NCBI GenBank assembly: GCA_044221335.1
Contig: JBGAPI010000057.1
Location: 1-34,784, forward strand
DNA length: 34,784 bases
Source: JBGAPI01 sp044221335
GTDB lineage: Bacteria > Pseudomonadota > Gammaproteobacteria > Xanthomonadales > Ahniellaceae
Direction: 5' to 3'
The notes under the pieces were generated by a model, which had not been told where the DNA came from, ran no database searches, and worked only from the letters and a program-made list of their open reading frames with translations. Below, one piece after another: positions 8,974 through 15,207 of this stretch (the first letter of the stretch is position 1; each line of letters begins with the position of its first letter). Made by a program: the position numbers and the translations under genes.

Positions 8974-9430
8974 ATGCACTCGACCCCCTGTCGACATCCC
9001 GGTGAACCGTGGGTTCGGACACTCGCACTCGCCCTTCTGGCCCGAACCGGCGCGGCCAAGGCCCGGGACGCCGATCCCGACCATCTGGGCAACCGCGGCT
9101 TCTTCGTCGACGGCGCCAGTCCCACTCGGAAGCGCTAGGGCGGCGCGGTGGCCGGTGTCGGAGACATCAGCGGCGACGGCGTGGACGACCTGATCGTCGG
9201 CGATCCCAACGAGAACTCCTTTCGGGGCCGGAGCTACGTGGTGTTCAGCGCAGCGGTCCCGCCCGCTTCGGCGACCCATCGCGCCAATACGTGCGGTGGC
9301 AATGCGGTTCGGGTCGCCGTCGGGATCACCGACGGCGGCAACGACAACCTTCCCGACTCGCGCGCATGGATCGATTTCGCCGACGGCACAGCGGCCCCGG
9401 GAGACGCTCCAAGGCCTCGGCGAAACGGGC
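8974..9430 (+). pseudogene. Remnant of a secreted FG-GAP (integrin-type propeller) protein
   Basis: An ATG at 8974, with a GGGGAG ribosome binding site 7-8 nt upstream, opens a 54-codon frame with a signal-peptide-like core (TLALALLARTGAAKA) followed by GNRGFFVDGAS. It hits TAG at 9136. The same frame then continues with GGAVAGVGDISGDGVDDLIVG and SYVVFS, one clear FG-GAP calcium-binding blade. Intact relatives read GFxxDG...GxxVAGxGDxNGDGxDDLIVG without a stop. Only one blade remains, and the frame then degenerates and runs into the antisense of the dioxygenase gene. Loss by nonsense mutation plus a 3' deletion is inferred. Confidence 0.7.
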
Positions 9431-9434
9431 AAGA

Positions 9435-9953
9435 TCAGTCGAAGCGGGCAGGGCGCGGATGCAGGGCGCCGCAGGCCTTGCAGAGGCGATGCTCGTCGCT
9501 GCGGTAGAAGCGCTCGAACACCGGCGGGAAGTCCTGCTCGACGTCCCTCAGCGTGAAGGTCTCCTCGTAGACCTTCGCATTGCAGGACGGGCAGTACCAC
9601 TGGAGGCCGTCCAGCTCGTGCGCGAGCCGGCGGCGTTCGATGACGAGACCGACGGAGTTCTCCATGCGCTGGGGCGAGTGCGGCACTCGCGGCGGCAGGT
9701 AGAACACCTCGCCGGCCCTGATCGGGATGTCGCGCGGGCGGCCGTCCTCCTGGATCCGCAGCACCATCTCGCCTTCGAGCTGGTAGAAGAATTCCGGGCC
9801 CTCGTCGACGTGGTAGTCGGTGCGCTGGTTGGGACCGCCGACCACCATCACGATGAAGTCCTCGTTCCAGATGCACTTGTTGCCGACCGGCGGCTTCAGC
9901 AGGTGGCGGTGCTCGTCGATCCAGCGCTGGAAATTGAACGGCAAGGGCAACAT
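9435..9953 (-). CDS. nbaC: 3-hydroxyanthranilate 3,4-dioxygenase
   Basis: This 172-residue cupin extradiol-type dioxygenase opens the ring of 3-hydroxyanthranilate to 2-amino-3-carboxymuconate semialdehyde. Fe(II) ligands are H48, E54 and H92, in YHVDEGPEFFYQLEG and PPRVPHSP. The bacterial type carries a C-terminal rubredoxin-like iron site; here its two CxxC pairs are C121/C124 and C158/C161. The ATG at 9953 has GGAG 6-7 nt upstream. It is the last gene of the minus-strand block dehydrogenase - carbonic anhydrase - deaminase - membrane protein - dioxygenase. Its product feeds ACMSD, encoded about 5.6 kb away in the downstream block. Confidence 0.95.
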   Translation of the reverse strand: MLPLPFNFQRWIDEHRHLLKPPVGNKCIWNEDFIVMVVGGPNQRTDYHVDEGPEFFYQLEGEMVLRIQEDGRPRDIPIRAGEVFYLPPRVPHSPQRMENSVGLVIERRRLAHELDGLQWYCPSCNAKVYEETFTLRDVEQDFPPVFERFYRSDEHRLCKACGALHPRPARFD

Positions 9954-10039
9954 GTCTCGCTCCGGGGCGGAATTCGCTGTGCAAATCCGGTACGTCCGCT
10001 GCGCGGACGAGAGCGGAATCATAGGGTAGCCGGGACTGT

Positions 10040-10462
10040 TCAGGCGCTCGGGATCTCGGTCCGTCGATTCGAATCGTCGGTGGTCCGAGGGAAGGCGAAT
10101 CGGCGAGCCAGCACCATCCACGCGGTCAGAGCCGCAGTCGTCAGGTAGGCGGCGCGGCGGCCGATCCTTCGATAGACCGGATCGAGCGATGCCTGCGCCG
10201 GCAAGTCGGCAACTTCGACGCCCAGTGCATGGGCGGTGTCGAGAGCCCACAACTGATAGGCGATCGCGCAGGCGCACGCCGCGAGGAACCAGATCGCCGC
10301 GCTGCGACGGCCGCGCAACCACGGAGCGAGGCCGCCGCCGATGGTCAGCGCGATCGGCAATTCGAACGGGCTAGTGACGATCCGGTCCGGACGGACCCAG
10401 AGTGCCAGGGCGACCCAGGCGACGAGGCAGACACCGGGTGTCACGCAGTCGCGGCGAGTCAT
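10040..10462 (-). CDS. Small hypothetical membrane protein in the aminomuconate operon
   Basis: This encodes 140 residues with about four hydrophobic segments: near 10-24 (GVCLVAWVALALWV), 32-49, 54-74 (AAIWFLAACACAIAYQLWAL) and 105-122 (AYLTTAALTAWMVLA). No family is recognised. It lies 43 nt after the RidA-family deaminase and 86 nt before the dioxygenase, all on the same strand, so it probably belongs to the operon. There is only a weak ribosome binding site (GAGG about 10 nt upstream). Its position invites a transport or membrane-association role, but that is speculation from context. Confidence 0.6.
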   Translation of the reverse strand: MTRRDCVTPGVCLVAWVALALWVRPDRIVTSPFELPIALTIGGGLAPWLRGRRSAAIWFLAACACAIAYQLWALDTAHALGVEVADLPAQASLDPVYRRIGRRAAYLTTAALTAWMVLARRFAFPRTTDDSNRRTEIPSA

Positions 10463-10505
10463 GGTCGATGAGGCCTCGAATGCACCCGCAAGGCAGGGGA
10501 AATCG

Positions 10506-10931
10506 TCAGCGCGCGGACGTCAGCGCCGCAACACACTTGAGCTCGATCGCGATCGGCGTCGGCAGCGCGGTGATGCCGAGCGTCGTGCGGCAGGGCTGCG
10601 CGGTCGTGAAGTACTCGGCGTAGATCCGGTTGTAGGTCGGGAAATCGCGGGCCATGTCGGTCAGGTACACGGTGACGTCGACCAGATCTTCCCAGCACGC
10701 ACCCGACGCTTCGAGAACCGCGCGCACGTTGGCGAACACCTGGTGACACTGCGCAGCGATGTCGTAGCTCGCCAGCGAGCCATCGGGGCCGGCCACGTTG
10801 CCGGGAATCGCGTTGGTCACCGGGTCGCGCGGTCCGACGCCGGACAGGAACAGCAGGTCGCCGACGCGACGGGCGTGCGGATAGGCGCCGACCGGCTTCG
10901 GAGCGCCGGCGGCGCGGATCGGGTCGCTCAT
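10506..10931 (-). CDS. nbaF: RidA/YjgF-family 2-aminomuconate deaminase
   Basis: This 141-residue RidA-fold protein has the typical core: VGDLLFLSGVGPRDP, QCHQVFANVRAVLEASG, the DLVDVTVYLTDM strand-helix and a C-terminal IELKCVAAL strand. RidA proteins generally hydrolyse enamines/imines. The NbaF branch deaminates 2-aminomuconate to 4-oxalocrotonate, and the neighbours (aminomuconate semialdehyde dehydrogenase, 3-HAA dioxygenase, ACMSD) make that the best call here. Its ATG overlaps the carbonic anhydrase TGA by 4 nt (ATGA), indicating translational coupling. A housekeeping RidA role cannot be excluded from sequence alone. Confidence 0.87.
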   Translation of the reverse strand: MSDPIRAAGAPKPVGAYPHARRVGDLLFLSGVGPRDPVTNAIPGNVAGPDGSLASYDIAAQCHQVFANVRAVLEASGACWEDLVDVTVYLTDMARDFPTYNRIYAEYFTTAQPCRTTLGITALPTPIAIELKCVAALTSAR

Positions 10932-11608
10932 GGCGTGTCGTCCAGACGGTGGATGGCGTTGCGGTGCGCGACCGCGTCGAGCGCGGCGTTGAACGAGGGC
11001 AGCACGTCGGAACGCTCGCGGGCGATGAAGCCGAGGTCGGTGATGCGGCCGTCGAACAGGCTGTAGATCAGCGCATGCACGCTCACCGGCTGGCCGCGCT
11101 CCCAGGCGTCCTCGATCACCGTGGTCTGGCAGACGTTCATCGCCTGCTCGATCACGTTGAGCTCGCACAGGCGCCCGTGGCGCAGCGAGTAGGTGCCGGC
11201 GGCGTCGAGCAGCTCGCGGTGCTTGATCGCGATGTCGCCGACGTGGCGCAGCCAGTTGTCGACCAGGCCGTGGCGCTGGCCGGCGAGCGCCGCGTTGACG
11301 CCGCCGCAGCCGTAGTGCCCGCAGACGATCACGTGCTCGACCTTCAGCACGTCGATCGCGAACTGCAGCACCGACAGGCAGTTGAGGTCGGCGTGCACCA
11401 CCACGTTGGCGACGTTGCGGTGGACGAAGATCTCGCCCGGTGCCAGGCCGACGATCTGGTTGGCCGGCACCCGCGAATCGGAGCAGCCGATCCACAGGAA
11501 TTTCGGTGCCTGTTGGCGCGACAGCTTCTCGAAGAATTCCGGATCGTCGGCACGCATGCGCTCCGACCACAGCCGGTTGTTGGCCAGCAAGTCCGACACC
11601 TTGAGCAT
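10928..11608 (-). CDS. can: Beta-class carbonic anhydrase
   Basis: This 226-residue beta-carbonic anhydrase has zinc ligands C42, H98 and C101 and the catalytic dyad D44/R46 (CSDSR and HYGCGG motifs). It interconverts CO2 and bicarbonate in the cytosol. It is locked inside the catabolic operon: its ATG is 1 nt after the dehydrogenase stop and its TGA overlaps the deaminase ATG by 4 nt. The pathway releases CO2 at ACMSD, and again later at oxalocrotonate decarboxylase, so local CO2 hydration or bicarbonate recovery is a reasonable role. That role is inferred from position only. The family and catalytic residues are clear. Confidence 0.94.
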   Translation of the reverse strand: MLKVSDLLANNRLWSERMRADDPEFFEKLSRQQAPKFLWIGCSDSRVPANQIVGLAPGEIFVHRNVANVVVHADLNCLSVLQFAIDVLKVEHVIVCGHYGCGGVNAALAGQRHGLVDNWLRHVGDIAIKHRELLDAAGTYSLRHGRLCELNVIEQAMNVCQTTVIEDAWERGQPVSVHALIYSLFDGRITDLGFIARERSDVLPSFNAALDAVAHRNAIHRLDDTP

Positions 11609-11609
11609 G

Positions 11610-13070
11610 TCAGTTTCCCAGGAAAACGCAGACGTTCTTCGGCTCGGTGAAGAAGCGCATCGCTTCCATCCCGCCCTCCCGGCCCAGGCCGGATTGCTTC
11701 ACTCCGCCGAACGGCGTGCGCAGGTCGCGCAGCATCCAGCAGTTGATCCAGACGATGCCGGATTCGATCAGCTGCGCGGCACGGTGCGCGGTGTTGAGGT
11801 TGCTGGTGAACACCGTCGCCGCGAGGCCGTAGGGCACCGCATTGGCCATCGCCACCGCGTCGTCGAAATCATCGAACGGGATCAGGCTCACCACGGGTCC
11901 GAAGATCTCCTCCGTATTGGTGCGGCAGGCCTGCGGCAGTCCCTCGAACACGGTCGGTTCGAGGAACCAGCCATTGCGGCAGCGGCCACCGAGGTCGAAG
12001 CCCTTGCCGCCGGTGAGCAGACGGCCGCCTTCGTTGCGCGCGAGGTCGATGTAGGACTGCACCTTCTCGAAGTGCTCGCGCGACACCAGCGCGCCGATCT
12101 CGGTATCGGCACTGGACGGATCGCCGACCCGGAGCTTTCTCACCTTCGCGACGAAGGCATCGCGGAACCGCTCGTAGAGACCGCGCTGGATCAGCAGCCG
12201 CGACCCGCACAGGCAGATCTGGCCCTGGTTCGAGAAGGCCGCGCGCACCGCGGTGTCCACGGCGGCGTCGAAGTCGGCATCGTCGAACACGATGAACGGA
12301 TTCTTGCCGCCCAGTTCCAGCGACAGCTTCTTGAAGTGCGGCGCGGCCGCTGCGGCGATGGTGGCTCCGGTCTTCGTGCTGCCGGTGAACGACACCGCCT
12401 TGATCTGGTCGTGGATCACCAGCGGCCGGCCGACGCTGCCACCGAGTCCCTGCACGATGTTGAGCACGCCGGGCGGGAAGCCCGCCTCGATCGCGCAGCG
12501 CGACAGCAGCCATGCCGTGTGCGGCGTGACTTCGGAGGGCTTGGCGACGACCGTGTTGCCGGCGGCCAGGGCGGGGGCCAGTTTCCAGGTCAGCAGGTAC
12601 AGCGGCAGGTTCCACGGCGAGATGCAGGCCACCGGTCCAACCGGCTGGCGCAGCGTGTAGTTGAAGCCCTGGTCCTCCATCGCGTGCGACTCCGACGCGA
12701 ACTGCGAGGCCGCGCCGGCGAAGAAGCGGAAGTTCATCACCGAGCGCGGGATGTCGACCGACTTCGCCACCGCGATCGGCTTGCCGCTGTTGCGCGACTC
12801 TGCCGCGGCCAGGTCCTCGGACGCGATCTCGAGCAGGCGGGCCAGGGTGAGCAGGAGCCGCGAGCGCTGGATCGCCGGCGTCGCGGACCACGACCGGAAC
12901 GCCCGATGCGCCGCGTCGACGGCACGCGCGACGTCCTCCGCCTGGCTGTCGGCGACCTCGGCATAGGGCGCGCCGATCGCCGGCTCGTACACCGGCAGCC
13001 AGCGACCGCTCGCCGGTGGAGAGAGGCGGCCATCGATCAGGTTGGTGAAGCGCAAGGGCTGGGAGTCCAT
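11610..13070 (-). CDS. nbaE: 2-aminomuconate-6-semialdehyde dehydrogenase
   Basis: This 486-residue NAD-dependent aldehyde dehydrogenase has N154 (SPWNLP), general base E252 (LELGGKNP) and nucleophile C286 (NQGQICLC), plus the FTGSTKTG cofactor segment at 228-235. The NxxQxC context and the overall pattern fit the hydroxymuconic/aminomuconic semialdehyde dehydrogenase group. It oxidises 2-aminomuconate semialdehyde to 2-aminomuconate, the substrate of the downstream deaminase. It is the first gene of the operon. No Shine-Dalgarno is visible, and a TACAAT lies only 7 nt upstream of the ATG, partly formed by a REP edge. A leaderless transcript is possible. Confidence 0.92.
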   Translation of the reverse strand: MDSQPLRFTNLIDGRLSPPASGRWLPVYEPAIGAPYAEVADSQAEDVARAVDAAHRAFRSWSATPAIQRSRLLLTLARLLEIASEDLAAAESRNSGKPIAVAKSVDIPRSVMNFRFFAGAASQFASESHAMEDQGFNYTLRQPVGPVACISPWNLPLYLLTWKLAPALAAGNTVVAKPSEVTPHTAWLLSRCAIEAGFPPGVLNIVQGLGGSVGRPLVIHDQIKAVSFTGSTKTGATIAAAAAPHFKKLSLELGGKNPFIVFDDADFDAAVDTAVRAAFSNQGQICLCGSRLLIQRGLYERFRDAFVAKVRKLRVGDPSSADTEIGALVSREHFEKVQSYIDLARNEGGRLLTGGKGFDLGGRCRNGWFLEPTVFEGLPQACRTNTEEIFGPVVSLIPFDDFDDAVAMANAVPYGLAATVFTSNLNTAHRAAQLIESGIVWINCWMLRDLRTPFGGVKQSGLGREGGMEAMRFFTEPKNVCVFLGN

Positions 13071-13076
13071 CCGTGA

Positions 13077-13082
13077 ATTGTA
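13077..13082 (-). promoter_or_regulatory. -10-like TACAAT directly upstream of the dehydrogenase operon
   Basis: On the minus strand TACAAT ends 6 nt before the ATG at 13070, so transcription from it would begin at or next to the start codon. Its first three bases are the outer edge of the REP palindrome. No good -35 box is seen at 16-18 nt spacing, because that space is REP sequence. The element may be fortuitous. Confidence 0.3.
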
Positions 13083-13100
13083 GGGCGGGCACTGCCCGCC
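13081..13100 (-). repeat. REP palindrome (TAG-edge family)
   Basis: TAG is followed by GGCGGGC-ACT-GCCCGCC, a perfect 7-bp stem with a 3-nt loop, the same family as copies at 14, 14627, 27181, 29821 and 33338. It lies immediately upstream of the dehydrogenase start rather than downstream of a stop. The inner flank TGCGCGAGGC resembles the flank of other copies. Confidence 0.8.
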
Positions 13101-13216
13101 TGCGCGAGGCGGATCGTCATGTCGCGCTGGCGTCGACGTTCGCGACAGGGCGGGCCGGCGAGCCGCGGGAACCCGCCTAGCCGCTGCGGCGCCCCGGGAA
13201 TCTCGGCTCTCGAGCT

Positions 13217-14358
13217 TTGCCCCGGCCGACGTCCGCAGCGGTGATCACGATTCCCATCAGCCCAGTCACTCTCGGTGAATTCGCCGTCGAGCTGGCCGCG
13301 CGCGAGTCCGTCGCTGCACTGCTCGATCGCCCGGTCGAGGCCTGGGGCATCGTGCCAGGGCGTCTGGTCCGCTGTGATATTCGCAATGCGTTCGCGGTCG
13401 CGGCACACGACGCCTTCTACGATCACCACCCGCTGCTGATCCGGCCGGACGACGTCTGGTTCTGCGTTGCGCAGGGCTTCGCGATTCACGTCCGCGAGAT
13501 CGCCGAGGCCCTCCGTGCGCGGTTCGTCGAGCACGCGGGAAAGCGGAAGCTCCGCGTCCCGCGGGAGGACTTTCGCCTCGGACAGCCGAACCCATGGCTC
13601 GAGGTCTTCGCGGCGTTCTCGGAGCAGATCGGCGCGCAGGTCGGTCCCGTGCGCGTCCGGATCGCCGCGCGCTTCTCGACCCCCTCGATCTGCATGGCGC
13701 GGCGTTCGACGTCGCGCTGATGGACGGGTTCCAGGGCTACGTCGAATCCGAGATGCTCGTCGGCTGCGGCATCCCGGAAGTTCATCTGCACGGCACCGAG
13801 GCGGATTGGCGCCAGGTCGCGGAGCGTCTCGTCGGTTTGGCGCCGTTCGGGCTCGAGGCCTAGGTCGCTGCCTTGCATCCGATCGTCCTCCAGATCGCGG
13901 AAAGTGCCGCGGGGCGGCCCTCGGCGGACTTCTGGAAGTCGTGCTTCCGCTACGCGAGCGACTCCGGTCCGTCATTGATGACCGGCTGCTTGCTGACCTT
14001 GTTCCCGTATCTCTAGAGCTGTGGAGAACAGGGCGAGATGCTCGTTCCCAATCCGTATCTCGATCGCTGGCAGCAGGAATTCGAGCGCTTCGAGAATCGC
14101 GGTGACGTGCCGGTTCGGAGGGTCGACGCCGATGGACCGTCGATCGGGCAGATCCCCGGAAGCATCGTCTCCGCGCCGGTGCTCGTCCGCGATGGCCTGA
14201 CCGGCGTGGAGCACGAGTTGCGCTTCGTCGCTGGCATGCTGGGTGTGCGCCAGGACGAATCGAGCCGGGCACTGGCGGCCGCCTTCGGGTGGGCGGTGAT
14301 CTACGACGGGGAGGCCGAGCGGGCGGCCAGCGCTGCGGCCTGCGCTGGGGCGAGCTAG
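13217..14358 (+). pseudogene. Decayed DUF4419 gene (frameshift plus two in-frame TAG)
   Basis: The first frame (13217 to about 13680) encodes the DUF4419 N-terminal half: HHPLLIRPDDVWFCVAQGFAIHV, ALRARFVEHAGKRKL, NPWLEVFAAFSEQI and ARFSTP. Homology then switches frame by one at about 13675-13690 and continues with VALMDGFQGYVESEMLVGCGIPEVHLHGTEADW. That frame has TAG at 13861, then resumes (PIVLQIAE...SGPSLMTGCLLTLFPYL). It has a second TAG at 14014, then runs through NPYLDRW and LRFVAGMLGVRQ...FGWAVIYD to 14358. Order and content match the full-length family of roughly 380 residues. Function is unknown for DUF4419; the copy here is almost certainly dead. Confidence 0.75.
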
Positions 14359-14626
14359 CGCGCTCGTCCGAAGATCGATGAGCTCAGCGGGCTTCCGATC
14401 GACGACGCGGACGCGTAGGGCAGGAATTGCCTGCACTCGCCAAACACCTCGCACGGGGCGCAATGCGTCACACCGATCCGGCACCACAGTCGCGGCCTCC
14501 GCCGCCTCCATCAACCCTGACGCCGCCTGCCGGGGCTCGACTGACCCGGACTTGGAAGACGGTGTTGCTCCCGCAACGGCGCGGGTTGGGCGGGCAGCGT
14601 CCGCCAGCGCGAGGTGTTGCGGCAAT

Positions 14627-14646
14627 GGCGCGCGGTGCGCGCCCTA
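14627..14646 (+). repeat. REP palindrome overlapping a stop codon
   Basis: GGCGCGC-GGT-GCGCGCC followed by CTA forms a 7-bp stem. The CTA (14644-14646) is, on the minus strand, the TAG stop of the 71-residue membrane protein. The left flank GGCAAT matches other copies. Confidence 0.8.
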
Positions 14647-14859
14647 CGACTTGCCGGCGGCCTTGTTCCGCTGCGCGATCAGGGCGGCGGCGAAGACGCC
14701 GACGATCGCACCGGAGCCGACGTTGGGCTGGATCCAGTCGAGGCCGCCGTAGGCGCGCAGCAGGCCGAGGATGACGTTGCTGGTGATCGCGATGGCGAGC
14801 AGGGTCAGGACGATACGGGTCCAGGTCGGCGGGGGCGGGTTGGGGGCGGGATCGTTCAC
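14644..14859 (-). CDS. Small two-helix membrane protein
   Basis: This encodes 71 residues with a proline-rich N-terminus (NDPAPNPPPPTW) followed by two hydrophobic helices, about 15-34 (IVLTLLAIAITSNVILGLL) and 46-61 (GSGAIVGVFAAALIA), ending in a basic tail. The GTG start at 14859 is preceded by a strong AAGGAGAT about 10 nt upstream, which supports a real gene. The downstream gap holds only a REP, and its TAG stop lies within that REP. No family is recognised and no functional call is made. It might be membrane-associated through an N-in hairpin. Confidence 0.62.
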   Translation of the reverse strand: MNDPAPNPPPPTWTRIVLTLLAIAITSNVILGLLRAYGGLDWIQPNVGSGAIVGVFAAALIAQRNKAAGKS

Positions 14860-14928
14860 TGGAGGACATCTCCTTACGCGGTAGTGATCAATTCACGGGA
14901 TTCGACGCCGGTGGGGTTCACCGGCCCC

Positions 14929-15037
14929 GTCATTGCGAGCGCAGCGAAGCAATCCAGTGATTTGCTTTGCGAGTCGTCAGAGCAAGAGCAACGGCGCTGG
15001 CTTGCTTCGTCGTCGCTGCGCTCCTCCTCGCAATGAC
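14929..15037. repeat. Imperfect inverted-repeat element, copy A
   Basis: About 109 bp begins GTCATTGCGAGCGCAGCGA and ends with the complementary GCGCTCCTCCTCGCAATGAC. The ends pair; the middle (TTGCTTTGCGAGTCGTCAGAGC) is shared with copy B 11 nt downstream. No coding capacity is credible. It resembles the widely dispersed intergenic palindromes of this sequence type in many proteobacterial genomes. Confidence 0.75.
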
Positions 15038-15047
15038 GGAGGTGGCC

Positions 15048-15143
15048 GTCATTGCGAGCGCAGCGACTTGCTTTGCGAGTCGTCAGAGCAAGAGCGACGG
15101 CGCTGGCTTGCTTCGTCGGAGCTGCGCTCCTCCTCGCAATGAG
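15048..15143. repeat. Imperfect inverted-repeat element, copy B
   Basis: About 96 bp, nearly identical to copy A in the same orientation but missing roughly 15 bases after GCGCAGCGA. The tandem arrangement suggests local duplication followed by a small deletion. It lies between the 71-residue protein gene and the 3' end of the EF-G paralogue. Confidence 0.75.
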
Positions 15144-15207
15144 GGAGGATTCCTTGAACCCTCCGCCCCCGGCCCTCAATCCTCAGCCCGAATCCCTCGA
15201 CCCCAAG

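Noticed and set aside
9136..14016. Reassignment of TAG to an amino acid, suggested by in-frame TAG in two otherwise recognisable genes
   Set aside because: The DUF4419 gene also has a frameshift, the FG-GAP gene is truncated, and nine healthy genes use TAG as their stop. Pseudogene decay explains it.
14929..15143. Possible CRISPR-like array
   Set aside because: There are only two long units, each an inverted repeat, with no short spaced repeats and no cas genes.
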